Shown: positions 45,501-54,346 of the stretch, in pieces | Layout: each line of letters starts with the position of its first letter | Position numbering within the stretch: the first letter of the stretch is position 1 | NCBI RefSeq assembly: GCF_900141815.1 | Contig: NZ_FQYR01000007.1 | Coordinates: 62,001 to 126,000, forward strand | DNA: 64,000 nt | Source: Rubritalea squalenifaciens DSM 18772 | Lineage (GTDB): Bacteria; Verrucomicrobiota; Verrucomicrobiia; Verrucomicrobiales; Akkermansiaceae | Direction: 5' to 3' | Made by a program: the position numbers and the translations under genes | The notes under the pieces: model-generated | Databases searched by the model: none | Told to the model about the DNA's origin: nothing | The model's input: only the letters and a program-made list of their open reading frames with translations

Positions 45501-46111
45501 GTGATGCAGTTCATGAAGTCCGGATAAGGGAGCTTCTTCTTGTAAAAGGCGTAGGCAATATAGTTCCAGAACTCAATGATGTCCCCTGGAGGCATCGGCC
45601 AGAGTTCTAGCGGATCATAACTGACAATCTCCCAACGAGGGTTCAAACGTACCATGTCGTGATCATGGATTTCACCCTCGATCACATATCGGCGGTAGCG
45701 CTTCTCCACCTTGCTAACAAAGTCAGCCTCTTTATCATCGACCTCACGGTCGAGTTTATCTTCGATCAAATCGATGATCGGGGTATCATCAAATTCATTA
45801 GGACTTTCAGGCAAGTCCTCACCACGGTGCATACGCTCCATCATGGTAGCGTATAGACAAGCACCTGCAGTGATCTCATCTTCAGCAGTACAGCTACCGA
45901 ACCAACGGTTGCCCTGCAGACGGAGACTCGTACGGAAAACACCGCCACGGTCCTCCACTCTTCCCTGGATGAAAAGGTGGTTACCAAAAATCTGGGTAAC
46001 CGCTCCCTCCTGCTGGAGAGTCTCGCCTCTGTTGCGAGCTTCCTCCGGGAAACTATTTAGGAAGTTAAGTGTTGCTCTATCAGGATTCATTTCGATCTGT
46101 TGCGATTGCAT
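42593..46111 (-). CDS. SWI2/SNF2-family DNA-dependent ATPase
   Basis: This 1172-residue protein has a C-terminal SNF2 motor with all motifs: [20 protein letters not shown] (I), [12 protein letters not shown] (Ia), [11 protein letters not shown] (II), [21 protein letters not shown] (III), [15 protein letters not shown] (IV) and [40 protein letters not shown] (V-VI). The N-terminus has a SWIM-like region ([27 protein letters not shown]) whose zinc ligands look degenerate. The middle ~500 residues are an uncharacterised acidic region. It probably remodels protein-DNA complexes or acts with RNA polymerase, as bacterial HepA/RapA-like SNF2 proteins do; its partner is unknown. The gene stands alone. 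Its 5' leader can fold over the ribosome site (see leader entry). A later ATG at 46090 is an alternative start. Confidence 0.93.
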   Translation of the reverse strand: [1172 protein letters not shown]

Positions 46112-46192
46112 TCAGTGCGCCTTCCCAAGGGCGCAAAAGACCGACCAACCGCCGCTCATAAAGAACGACGGTTGGTCGATCATGGGAAGGCG
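46112..46192 (-). promoter_or_regulatory. Structured 5' leader of the SNF2 gene
   Basis: On the minus strand the last ~80 bases before the ATG contain two nested stems. The outer stem (CGCCTTCCCA at 46192-46183 with TGGGAAGGCG at 46127-46118) includes GGAAGG, which sits 8 bases before the ATG and is the only Shine-Dalgarno match. The inner 13-bp stem (CGACCAACCGTCG with CGGCGGTTGGTCG, one G-U, arms 46178-46166 and 46154-46142) is followed by GTCTTTT, so it could also work as a weak terminator. A competing short hairpin (GCGCC...GGCGC, 46135-46118) would also use the GGAAGGCGC strand. This looks like a control element acting on transcription or translation; it matches no riboswitch class I recognise. 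Confidence 0.5.
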
Positions 46193-46354
46193 ATGTTATA
46201 AGCCGAAATGGGTTTCGCGCAAGAAAAAGAAAGAATCAAATTTCTTGGACAAGTGTTTAAATTTCCTTGCTTTGCACAACTAAGCAGTTGCCATGTATAC
46301 ACATCGCCTGAACGAGCACTTTAGGCTAGAGCCCTAGATCGCCCCCTGAAGCAC

Positions 46355-47206
46355 CTACAAATGTACAACTCGTTGAATTGTCTGGCCTATCCCCTCTGCC
46401 CCCAACTCCACACAGTCCCCAGCTTGTAGGAACTTTGGAGGCTCGAAGCCCATTCCTACCCCTGCCGGAGTACCCGTAGCTATAATATCCCCGGGAAACA
46501 GGGTCATAAATTGCGAGATATAGCTAACGATATAGTCTACTGGGAATATCATATCGCCAGTCCAGCCATTCTGCCTAAGCTCCCCATTCACACGGCTCCA
46601 TAGGCGAATCCCCTGAGGATCAGCTATTTCATCCCTTGTGACCATGACTGGTCCCATAGGAGCAAAAGTATCAGCGCTCTTTCCTTTGACCCACTGACCA
46701 CTGCGCTCCTTCTGAAAGGCTCTCTCCGAATAATCACACATCAGTGAATATCCAGCGACATAATCCAGAGCATGCTGCCTATCCACATAACTGGTGGTTC
46801 TACCGATGATTACGGCCAGCTCCACCTCATAATCCAACTTATTGGATCTCTGGGGGATAACGACATCATCGTTAGGCCCGCAATAGGCACTGGTGGATTT
46901 CATGAAGAGAACTGGCTCATCCGGTACCTCCCCACCAAATTCCTTTGCGTGCTCAGCGTAATTCTTACCGACACAAATGATCTTCGAAGGCCGGGCTATA
47001 GGAGGGCCTAGTCGCATTTCAGGCGCCACCTCTCGTCCACCTTCACACCCGCCAGCTACCCACTCCCTCAGAGAATCTAGACCTCCGCAAGCGAAGAACC
47101 CCTCGTCGTAATCATGGAATTCCTCGCCCGCATCTATAATCCGGCCATCCTCCAGCATAACTGCTGGCTCTTCATATCCGTCCTCGCCGTAGCGCACTAA
47201 TTTCAT
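46355..47206 (-). CDS. Fumarylacetoacetate hydrolase (FAH) family protein
   Basis: This 283-residue enzyme has the FAH-fold metal-binding block KLDYEVELAVIIGR (Glu, Glu and a downstream Asp), preceded by KIICVGKNYAEHAKEFGG and followed by CDYSERAFQKERSGQWVKGKSADTFAPMGP and PGDIIATGTPAGVG. The WVKGKSADTFAPMGP block is typical of the subgroup that contains 2,4-diketo-3-deoxy-L-fuconate hydrolase and ureidoglycolate lyase-annotated enzymes. Sugar-acid breakdown is a reasonable guess (inference). The neighbours are fhs upstream (52 bases) and the SNF2 gene downstream, so context does not fix the substrate. Confidence 0.85.
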   Translation of the reverse strand: MKLVRYGEDGYEEPAVMLEDGRIIDAGEEFHDYDEGFFACGGLDSLREWVAGGCEGGREVAPEMRLGPPIARPSKIICVGKNYAEHAKEFGGEVPDEPVLFMKSTSAYCGPNDDVVIPQRSNKLDYEVELAVIIGRTTSYVDRQHALDYVAGYSLMCDYSERAFQKERSGQWVKGKSADTFAPMGPVMVTRDEIADPQGIRLWSRVNGELRQNGWTGDMIFPVDYIVSYISQFMTLFPGDIIATGTPAGVGMGFEPPKFLQAGDCVELGAEGIGQTIQRVVHL

Positions 47207-47257
47207 AGGTAGCTCAAGCTACACTATGAGTCAGTGGGCAGCAAGTTAGAACAAAGA

Positions 47258-48928
47258 TCAAAACAGACCAACAACCTTGCCGTCAGACCCGATGTCTATC
47301 CGGTCAGCTGCTGGTACCTTCGGCAGTCCAGGCATGGTCATAATGTCTCCACAAATCATGACAACAAATTCAGCCCCTGCAGATAAACGCACCTCTCTGA
47401 TCTTCACCACATGATCCTTTGGCGCACCTAACAGCTTAGCATCGGTGGAGAAGCTATACTGTGTTTTAGCCACACAAATCGGATAATTCCCATAATCTGC
47501 TTGTAGCTTCTTAATCTTAGAGCGCACCTTGGTATCGGCTACAATATCACTGGCCCCATAAACTTCACGGGCCACCTGCTTCATTTTATCCCAAAGCGGT
47601 GTCTCATCATCGTAAATGAATCGGAAATCAGCCGGTACTTCCTCAATAGTCTGGACCACAGCACGCGCCAAATCCTCGGCCCCCTCTCCACCTTTGGCCC
47701 AATGCTCAGCGAGTACGATTTTGACATCCAGATGAGCCATCTTACGCTTCACCAGCTCGATCTCAGCATCAGTATCGAAAGCGAAATGGTTGATAGCCAC
47801 CACACATGGCAGCCCGAATTTTTCCCTGACATTGCTGACGTGCTTCTCCAGATTCACCAGCCCCTTTTCAAGAGCTTCCAGATTTTCCTCCTTGAGAGTC
47901 GGCAGTTCAGCACCGCCGTGATATTTCAGAGCCTTGATAGTTGCCACTACCACAGCAGCATCTGGCTTGAGACCAGACTTACGGCACTTAATATCAATAA
48001 ACTTCTCAGCTCCCAAGTCAGCACCAAAGCCAGCCTCCGTCACGACATAGTCGGACAATTTCAGAGCGGCTTTCGTTGCCACAACGGAATTACAGCCATG
48101 AGCAATATTTGCAAACGGGCCTCCGTGAATGAAAGCCATGTTACCCTCCAAGGTTTGTACGATATTTGGTTGGAAAGCATCCTTCAGAAGAACCGTCATG
48201 GCCCCATGGGCATTCAGGGCTCGAGCGCGAACCGGCTGATTATCACGGGTGTGCCCCACAATGATATTCCCTAGCCTCTCTTTCAGCTCATCAAGACTAG
48301 TAGAGAGACAGAAAATCGCCATGACCTCACTCGCTACAACAATATCAAAACCATCCGTACGCGGGAAACCGTTTGCCGCCCCACCTAGACATACGGTGAT
48401 CTCACGTAGAGCCCGATCATTCATATCCACGACACGCCGCCAGCTCACCTTGCGCTGGTCAATCCCCAAGGCATTCCCATGATGGATGTGATTATCCACC
48501 AGGGCAGCCAAAAGATTGTTAGCCAATCCAATCGCATGAAAATCACCAGTAAAGTGCAGGTTAATATCCTCCATAGGAACGACTTGAGCATAGCCACCAC
48601 CTGCTGCTCCTCCTTTCATACCAAAACAAGGCCCCAAGGATGGCTCACGGAGACATACTGTAGCCTTCTTACCTATTTTGTTAAGACCATCAGTTAGACC
48701 TACACTAGTGGTAGTCTTTCCCTCACCTGCAGGTGTGGGACTAATAGCAGTCACCAAGATCAACTTACCATCTGGCTTGTCTTTTAGAGTTTCTAGATAA
48801 TCCAGCGAAACTTTGGCTTTATAGTGGCCATGTGGGATGAGGCTCTCCTCTGGAATCCCAAGTTTTTCATGGGCCAATGGGAGTATTCGTTCCATAGTCG
48901 CTTGCTGAGCAATCTCGATATCAGTCAT
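47258..48928 (-). CDS. fhs: Formate-tetrahydrofolate ligase
   Basis: Fhs makes 10-formyl-THF from formate, ATP and THF. The nucleotide loop [65 protein letters not shown] and the C-terminal [17 protein letters not shown] are all characteristic. I chose the ATG at 48928 ([19 protein letters not shown]); an in-frame upstream start at 48940 adds four residues. With 556 residues the length is normal. The gene is divergent from a molybdopterin oxidoreductase of the formate dehydrogenase superfamily, which suggests, but does not prove, a link to formate metabolism. Confidence 0.97.
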   Translation of the reverse strand: MTDIEIAQQATMERILPLAHEKLGIPEESLIPHGHYKAKVSLDYLETLKDKPDGKLILVTAISPTPAGEGKTTTSVGLTDGLNKIGKKATVCLREPSLGPCFGMKGGAAGGGYAQVVPMEDINLHFTGDFHAIGLANNLLAALVDNHIHHGNALGIDQRKVSWRRVVDMNDRALREITVCLGGAANGFPRTDGFDIVVASEVMAIFCLSTSLDELKERLGNIIVGHTRDNQPVRARALNAHGAMTVLLKDAFQPNIVQTLEGNMAFIHGGPFANIAHGCNSVVATKAALKLSDYVVTEAGFGADLGAEKFIDIKCRKSGLKPDAAVVVATIKALKYHGGAELPTLKEENLEALEKGLVNLEKHVSNVREKFGLPCVVAINHFAFDTDAEIELVKRKMAHLDVKIVLAEHWAKGGEGAEDLARAVVQTIEEVPADFRFIYDDETPLWDKMKQVAREVYGASDIVADTKVRSKIKKLQADYGNYPICVAKTQYSFSTDAKLLGAPKDHVVKIREVRLSAGAEFVVMICGDIMTMPGLPKVPAADRIDIGSDGKVVGLF

Positions 48929-49081
48929 GCGCGCATTCAAACAAGTTCACACTGCCTGTCCAACCATAACTAACTTACCTAGGTTTTAAATTGATTGAGC
49001 GTGTATGACACCCGAAATCGTACTGACGAAATTTGCAAAATCTGCTCTTCATTTCACGCCGATCAGGGTTAACATCATTTT

Positions 49082-51355
49082 ATGCAATCGGAAGACGCTC
49101 CAATGAAACGCAAAGCCCCAAAGACATGGGCTGCAGGCCGCCCGGCAGTCATCTCATCTATGAAGCACGTGATGTCTACCGCAGGCCCTGTAAGAGGTAC
49201 AAAAGCGCTCCTCGAACTGAACCAGATGGATGGCTTTGATTGCCCTTCCTGCGCCTGGCCTGATCCCGATGACCACAGAGCTATTACCGAATTTTGTGAA
49301 AACGGCGCAAAGGCTATCGCCTCTGAGGCGACCTCAAAAATTATCGATGAGAGATTCTTCCGAGAGCATTCCATCGAACAACTTCTCGGTCATTCAGACT
49401 ACTGGCATGACCAACAGGGCCGCCTTACCCACCCAATGATCTTAGAGGAAGGAGCAACTCACTACAAAGCCATCAGCTGGGAGGACGCCTTTCAGCTCAT
49501 CGCGAAAGAACTCAAAGCGCTCCCCGATCCCAATCAGGCTGTCTTTTACACATCCGGCCGCACCTCCAACGAGGCTGCTTTTCTCTATCAGCTATTTGTC
49601 CGCCACTATGGAACAAACAACCTCCCTGACTGTTCTAACATGTGTCATGAATCATCCGGTTCAGCCCTGGGGGCTGCTATCGGAATAGGCAAAGGCACAG
49701 TAAGTCTCCATGACCTCGAACAAGCAGATGTCATTATTTGCGTAGGCCAAAACCCAGGCACTAACCACCCCCGCATGCTTTCCACCCTAGAGGCATGTGT
49801 GAAGAACGGAGGCGAAGTGGTCGCCATCAACCCGCTCAGAGAAGCTGGATTGATGGGCTTTGCGCATCCGCAGAAAGTTTCTGGTATGTTCAACCATGCC
49901 ACCAAGCTTGCTACTCAGTACTTGCAGGTGAAAATCAATGGAGACATGGCGATCTTCCGTGGACTCGCCAAGATCTTCTTCGAGCGCGAAGAAAAAAATC
50001 CTGGCCACATCTTGGACCATACCTTCATTGAGCAACACACCGCTGGATTCTTTGAGTACAAGGAATCGTGCGACGCTACCTCATGGGAACAAATCGAAGA
50101 TTACTCTGGCATCAGCCGTGCCGAAATGGAGACGCTCGCAGACAGCATCCTGCACCGGGATAAGAAGCTAGTTACCTGCTGGGCCATGGGTCTCACTCAG
50201 CATGAGAATGCGGTAGACACCATTCGCGAAGTCACCAATCTTCATCTCCTTATTGGCGCCATTGGCCGAGAAGGCGCAGGCCTTTGCCCGGTACGAGGTC
50301 ACTCCAACGTACAAGGTGACCGCACCATGGGAATCTTTGAAAAGCTCCCAGAATGGTTCCACCAATCGCTGGAAAAGGTTTTCAAATTCGAGTCTCCACG
50401 CCCACATGGTTTCGATGTAGTTGAAGCCATCCACGCGATGCACGAGGAAAAAGCTCACGTCTTCTTTGCCATGGGAGGAAACTTCCTACAAGCCGCCCCA
50501 GACACAAACTATACGGCGGAAGCATTGAGAAAATGCAGGCTGACCTGCCATGTGGCGACTAAGCTCAACCGCTCACACCTCGTCACTGGCAAGACAGGGC
50601 TTATCCTGCCTTGTTTGGGTCGTACCGACCTCGACATGCAATCCTCCGGCCCTCAGTTTGTGACTTGTGAGAATTCCATGGGGGTAGTCCACATGTCCAC
50701 TGGTAGACTTACCCCGCCGTCTACAGACCTTCTGTCCGAGCCTGCCATCATCGCAGGGATCGCAGAAGCCACTGTTGGTGATACATCTATCATCAACTGG
50801 AGCGCCCTAGCATCCAACTACAACCTGATTCGCGACTTCATCGAGGAGGTCATTCCCGGCTTCGATAACTTTAATGAGCGTGTACGCGAACCAGGGGGCT
50901 TCTACCTTCATAATAGCGCAAAAGAGCGCACTTGGAATACAGAGACTCAGAAAGCCAATTTCAACTCTGCTGCCCTATCCATCTTCCAAGTAAAAGATAG
51001 CAAACGCCTTATCCTTCAGACGCTCCGCTCTCACGACCAGTACAATACCACCATTTATGGTCTGGACGACCGCTATCGAGGCATCGGGAACGAGCGCATG
51101 ATTCTATTTCTCAATCCTGAGGACATGCAGGAACTCGGCATCAAGCCAGCTCAAAAGGTCCGCATCACCTCACACTGGAAAGATGGAGAGAGACATGCCG
51201 AAGGGTTCTATGCAATCCCCTACGAAATGCCTCGCGGAGCCGCAGCCGCATATTTCCCCGAGGCCAACGTCTTGGTGCCAGCCTCCTCGACTGCAAAGAT
51301 TTCTAACACCCCTACTTCCAAAGCGATTGAGATCACTCTGGAAGTCATGCTGTGA
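49082..51355 (+). CDS. FdhF/YdeP-family molybdopterin oxidoreductase
   Basis: This 757-residue single-subunit protein of the molybdopterin oxidoreductase superfamily belongs to the YdeP (TIGR01701-like) branch. Family features are GLDCPSCAWPDP-like FDCPSCAWPDPDDH near residue 52, FYTSGRTSNEAAFLYQLF, CSNMCHESSGSALGAAIGIGKGTV (Cys-His, cofactor region), GQNPGTNHPRM, GLCPVRGHSNVQGDRTMGI and the C-terminal cap LQTLRSHDQYNTTIYGLDDRYRGIG. The canonical N-terminal 4Fe-4S Cys set of true formate dehydrogenases is reduced to the CPSC segment. No signal peptide is seen, so it is cytoplasmic. In E. coli, YdeP is linked to acid resistance, but the substrate is unknown. An ATG at 49103 is an alternative start. 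Confidence 0.9.
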   Translation: MQSEDAPMKRKAPKTWAAGRPAVISSMKHVMSTAGPVRGTKALLELNQMDGFDCPSCAWPDPDDHRAITEFCENGAKAIASEATSKIIDERFFREHSIEQLLGHSDYWHDQQGRLTHPMILEEGATHYKAISWEDAFQLIAKELKALPDPNQAVFYTSGRTSNEAAFLYQLFVRHYGTNNLPDCSNMCHESSGSALGAAIGIGKGTVSLHDLEQADVIICVGQNPGTNHPRMLSTLEACVKNGGEVVAINPLREAGLMGFAHPQKVSGMFNHATKLATQYLQVKINGDMAIFRGLAKIFFEREEKNPGHILDHTFIEQHTAGFFEYKESCDATSWEQIEDYSGISRAEMETLADSILHRDKKLVTCWAMGLTQHENAVDTIREVTNLHLLIGAIGREGAGLCPVRGHSNVQGDRTMGIFEKLPEWFHQSLEKVFKFESPRPHGFDVVEAIHAMHEEKAHVFFAMGGNFLQAAPDTNYTAEALRKCRLTCHVATKLNRSHLVTGKTGLILPCLGRTDLDMQSSGPQFVTCENSMGVVHMSTGRLTPPSTDLLSEPAIIAGIAEATVGDTSIINWSALASNYNLIRDFIEEVIPGFDNFNERVREPGGFYLHNSAKERTWNTETQKANFNSAALSIFQVKDSKRLILQTLRSHDQYNTTIYGLDDRYRGIGNERMILFLNPEDMQELGIKPAQKVRITSHWKDGERHAEGFYAIPYEMPRGAAAAYFPEANVLVPASSTAKISNTPTSKAIEITLEVML

Positions 51356-51387
51356 AAGAAGACAAACAAGTATCTATCAAAACTCAT

Positions 51388-51414
51388 AAGCCCGTAGACG
51401 ATCACTACGGGCTT
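51388..51414. terminator. Stem-loop between YdeP-type gene and thioesterase
   Basis: A perfect 10-bp stem (AAGCCCGTAG / CTACGGGCTT) with a 7-base loop lies 33 bases after the oxidoreductase stop and before the convergent thioesterase stop (51507). The T-run is weak on both sides. Confidence 0.55.
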
Positions 51415-51506
51415 CACTCCTCTGCGACGCCTAAATCCCTTGGCGGCGCCACACTGCAGATCATTATACGCATGTTCCGTCGCCTCTGGTCGAAACCCTG
51501 ACTTCA

Positions 51507-51932
51507 TCAGGCTCCCAACTGGCCAACATCCTCCCAGTCGGCTACATATTCACTGAGTGTCTGACGCCACTCATCGGAGATAACACGCGACTTCCCCTCC
51601 ATATCAATGAGAACAGTCGTAATCCTACCCTCGGCAGCCAAGCGTTCTCCCACATAGATCCTGAAGCCATAGCTAAGAGACTTTGATCCAACCTCTAACA
51701 ATCTGAATTGAATCGCGGCAATATCCCTGTAACGCAGAGGGCTACGGTAATCAATCTCCACATGGACTTTGGGGAACCCCCCATCCCTATCTACTGCCGG
51801 CACACCGATATCATGCAACAGGGCATGTTCCGCCTCTTCCACCATACATAGCACTTTGCTGAAATGCACGATGCGAGCCATGTCTGTATCGCAGAACTGA
51901 ACTCTTCGCTCATAGACAGGAAATTCCTTCAT
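51507..51932 (-). CDS. YbgC/4-hydroxybenzoyl-CoA thioesterase family protein
   Basis: This 141-residue hotdog-fold acyl-CoA thioesterase carries the active-site segment RVQFCDTDMARIVHFSKVLCMVEEAEHALL, where the Asp in CDTDMARIVHF is the usual catalytic residue, and VEIDYRSPLRYRD. The enzyme would hydrolyse acyl-CoA or acyl-ACP in the cytoplasm. It lies about 100 bases downstream of fabF on the same strand but behind a strong terminator, so it is probably transcribed separately. Confidence 0.88.
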   Translation of the reverse strand: MKEFPVYERRVQFCDTDMARIVHFSKVLCMVEEAEHALLHDIGVPAVDRDGGFPKVHVEIDYRSPLRYRDIAAIQFRLLEVGSKSLSYGFRIYVGERLAAEGRITTVLIDMEGKSRVISDEWRQTLSEYVADWEDVGQLGA

Positions 51933-51974
51933 GCCCGCAACCTAACACTCTTCAGACAGAAAGTCACTGGGGAA

Positions 51975-52009
51975 AAGAAAGTGGCCGCACCCAAAGGATG
52001 CGGCCACTT
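51975..52009 (-). terminator. Rho-independent terminator of fabF
   Basis: An 11-bp stem (AAGTGGCCGCA / TGCGGCCACTT), with additional CC/GG pairs inside, is followed on the minus strand by TTCTTTTCC. It sits about 20 bases after the fabF stop. Confidence 0.82.
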
Positions 52010-52029
52010 GTAAATCTGAATCTTGAAAA

Positions 52030-53277
52030 TCAGGAAAACCTCTTCACGAGCACGGTAGCGTTGTGGCCACCAAAGCCGAAGGAGTTGCTGAGAGCAGCCT
52101 CGACTTTCATTTCGCGAGCTTCGTTCGCGCAGTAGTCGAGATCACACTCTGGATCTTGATCCTGAAGGTTGATCGTAGGAGCTACGACACCTTCCTTGAT
52201 AGCCATCAAGCAGGCAGCAATTTCCACACCACCGGCAGCCCCAAGAAGGTGACCAGTCATGGACTTGGTGGAACTTACTACGAGACCATTCTTCGCATAG
52301 TCTCCGAAGGCAAGCTTGATTGCAGTAGTCTCAGATATATCACCGAGTGGAGTAGAGGTACCGTGAGCATTCACATAAGTGATGTCCTCGGCATTCATAC
52401 CAGCATGCTTCATAGCCATGTGCATGGCGCGGCATGGACCGGAACCATCTGGAGATGGAGCACTGAGGTGGTGAGCATCTGCACTCACACCGTAGCCCAC
52501 AAGCTCAGCATAGATGGTTGCACCACGCTTCTTAGCATGCTCAAGCTCCTCGAGAATCACGACACCAGCACCTTCACCCATGACGAAACCATCACGGCCC
52601 ACGTCGAACGGACGGGAGGCGGCTTCTGGATCATCATTGCGTGTACTGAGAGCCTTCATGTTGGAGAAGCCACTGAGGCCCATTGGCAGCATGGTCGCTT
52701 CTGCACCACCAGCAATGAAGGCATCGGCATCGCCGAACTTGATCATTCTCCAAGCCTCACCAATGTTGTGGTTGGAAGTCGCACAAGCAGTCACGATCAC
52801 CATGTTTGGTCCACCGAAGCCATACTCCATGGAAATCATACCACTGGCGATATTGGAGATCATCATCGGGATCACGAAAGGAGACACACGAGCTGGACCT
52901 CTCTGGATCAGCTTCTCGTGCTCACGCTCTAGGGTACCCAAGCCACCGATACCGGAACCGACCATCACACCAACGCGTGTCTTGTCCACAGCTTCAGGGT
53001 CCATACCAGAATCTTCCATAGCCATCTTGGAGGCAGCCATGGCAAGCTGGGTGTAGCGGTCCGCACGGCGTGCGTCCTTAGGATCTTTGAAAAATGGCTT
53101 AGCGTCGAAATCTTTGACCTCACCGCCAATTTTCACCGGATAGTCGGTGGTATCAAGCTGGGTGATCTGGCCGATGCCGCTCTTGCCAGCTTTCATACCC
53201 TCCCAGGTACTCTTCAGGTCATTACCTAGAGGGCTGACTACTCCGATGCCGGTGATTACTACTCTGCGTTCGTTCAT
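52030..53277 (-). CDS. fabF: Beta-ketoacyl-ACP synthase II
   Basis: FabF elongates acyl-ACP with malonyl-ACP in fatty acid synthesis. It opens RRVVITGIGVVSPLGNDLKSTWEGM. The catalytic Cys lies in VTACATSNHNIGEA, and the two His in NAHGTSTPLGD and SMTGHLLGAAGGVE; the family Phe/Gly ending SNSFGFGGHNATVLV is intact. At 415 residues the length is typical. A second fatty-acid gene, the fabZ part of lpxC-fabZ, is near 57 kb, but acpP and fabG are not adjacent. Confidence 0.97.
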   Translation of the reverse strand: MNERRVVITGIGVVSPLGNDLKSTWEGMKAGKSGIGQITQLDTTDYPVKIGGEVKDFDAKPFFKDPKDARRADRYTQLAMAASKMAMEDSGMDPEAVDKTRVGVMVGSGIGGLGTLEREHEKLIQRGPARVSPFVIPMMISNIASGMISMEYGFGGPNMVIVTACATSNHNIGEAWRMIKFGDADAFIAGGAEATMLPMGLSGFSNMKALSTRNDDPEAASRPFDVGRDGFVMGEGAGVVILEELEHAKKRGATIYAELVGYGVSADAHHLSAPSPDGSGPCRAMHMAMKHAGMNAEDITYVNAHGTSTPLGDISETTAIKLAFGDYAKNGLVVSSTKSMTGHLLGAAGGVEIAACLMAIKEGVVAPTINLQDQDPECDLDYCANEAREMKVEAALSNSFGFGGHNATVLVKRFS

Positions 53278-53329
53278 AGAAAAATTGTCTTCGGCGGGAT
53301 TATCAATGCGATCTGGGATTGTGCAAGCA

Positions 53330-53572
53330 TCATCCTAAGCTTCGGTCTCTTCCGCGCTGAGTATCACGCCCGCAGTTGGGACATGGCACGATTTTAGAAC
53401 TTCCACGATCCTCAAACAAACAGCCGCATACCGGGCAACTGATGATCTCCTTGTTCCGATTCTTGAGATAGCGCCTGTCTCGCGCACGAGAGCCCAGAAT
53501 CATGAAAAAAAGGAGCAATAGAGTCACTGCCATGATCCACAAGCCCAGCTCTTCTATGGTCATTTCAATCAT
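53330..53572 (-). CDS. Small membrane protein with a zinc ribbon
   Basis: An 80-residue protein with one N-terminal hydrophobic helix (LGLWIMAVTLLLLFFMILGSRARDRRYLK). It is followed by a two-Cys-pair zinc ribbon (CPVCG...CPNCG) in the cytoplasmic part. Its ATG overlaps the stop of the preceding TonB-like gene (8-base overlap), with GAGG 8 bases before it, so it is translationally coupled as the last gene of the exbB-exbD operon. Function unknown; the position suggests an accessory part of that transport or energy system. Confidence 0.75.
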   Translation of the reverse strand: MIEMTIEELGLWIMAVTLLLLFFMILGSRARDRRYLKNRNKEIISCPVCGCLFEDRGSSKIVPCPNCGRDTQRGRDRSLG

Positions 53573-54341
53573 TACCGTTCCTCTTTCTACCTACGCGAAC
53601 CACCATTTCACCGGCCTGCATCTCTATGTCGGCGGCTTTAAACTTCAGCCCTCTGAGCCAATTCTCCAGTAACTTGGAAAACTCTCCATTGCCTGGCTCG
53701 ACGGGGGCCAGGTAGACCACATTTCCTGCACGATCCAAACTAATGAACCATCTAAACTGCTTCCCAAACTCCTCCGCTGGTATATCTTGCTCAAAAACCT
53801 CAATCTGCGGAGGCCTACGCTTCGACAAATCCCCTAGCATTTCAGTATCCAACTGAAGCTTGATCGGCGCTTCAGGCACTAACTCCCTCTCCCCTTTGGA
53901 GAGCTCCGGCAAGACCTGCTCAGCCACCTTGAAAATACTTGGAGAAGTGAGACGTTGCTGGCTAGCAGGCATCTCGCGCCACTCAGTTTCACGAATCGAG
54001 GATGTCGCCAGTGCCAAAGTCAGCTCATCCTCGACTCGCTGCAAATGTTCCTGATCATCAGCCGGGTCCCAGCGGGCTGGAAATGGAGATTTCTGATCAA
54101 CCCACAGGCTAAGTCGTTCATCATTTTCCGGCACCAGCATAATTTTGGCCACCCGCCTCTGAAGCGGTTTACTCTTACGCACGTTGATATTCAGCCCAAT
54201 GAAAGCTAGGGTAAAAATCCCTCCGGTCAGAAAAATAGCGAGGGTCATCCCGCCTCGGTTTCCGGCCAGACCACCGCGCCAGCGGAAGACCATTCCTGCC
54301 TCCCGGTCACGAGTCAGCTTTTTGCGCCTCGATAAAAACAT
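53565..54341 (-). CDS. TonB-like single-span protein of the exbB-exbD operon
   Basis: This 258-residue protein begins with a basic cytoplasmic segment (MFLSRRKKLTRDREAGM), then one membrane helix (about residues 32-52; MTLAIFLTGGIFTLAFIGLNI) and a ~200-residue periplasmic part. The end (RWFISLDRAGNVVYLAPVEPGNGEFSKLLENWLRGLKFK) resembles the strand-helix-strand pattern of TonB C-terminal domains, where an Asp-x-x-Gly turn is followed by a helix. It lies 5 bases after exbD, so it is the likely third component of the Ton/Tol-type machine. No proline-rich spacer is present, unlike classical TonB. Sequence identity to known TonB must be low. Confidence 0.65.
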   Translation of the reverse strand: MFLSRRKKLTRDREAGMVFRWRGGLAGNRGGMTLAIFLTGGIFTLAFIGLNINVRKSKPLQRRVAKIMLVPENDERLSLWVDQKSPFPARWDPADDQEHLQRVEDELTLALATSSIRETEWREMPASQQRLTSPSIFKVAEQVLPELSKGERELVPEAPIKLQLDTEMLGDLSKRRPPQIEVFEQDIPAEEFGKQFRWFISLDRAGNVVYLAPVEPGNGEFSKLLENWLRGLKFKAADIEMQAGEMVVRVGRKRNGND

Positions 54342-54346
54342 GCCCG

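Noticed and set aside
52063-52932. Long (289-codon) plus-strand open frame opposite fabF
   Set aside because: It is antisense to a fully conserved fabF, has His/Thr/Ser-skewed composition and no family motif; it is a codon-bias shadow.
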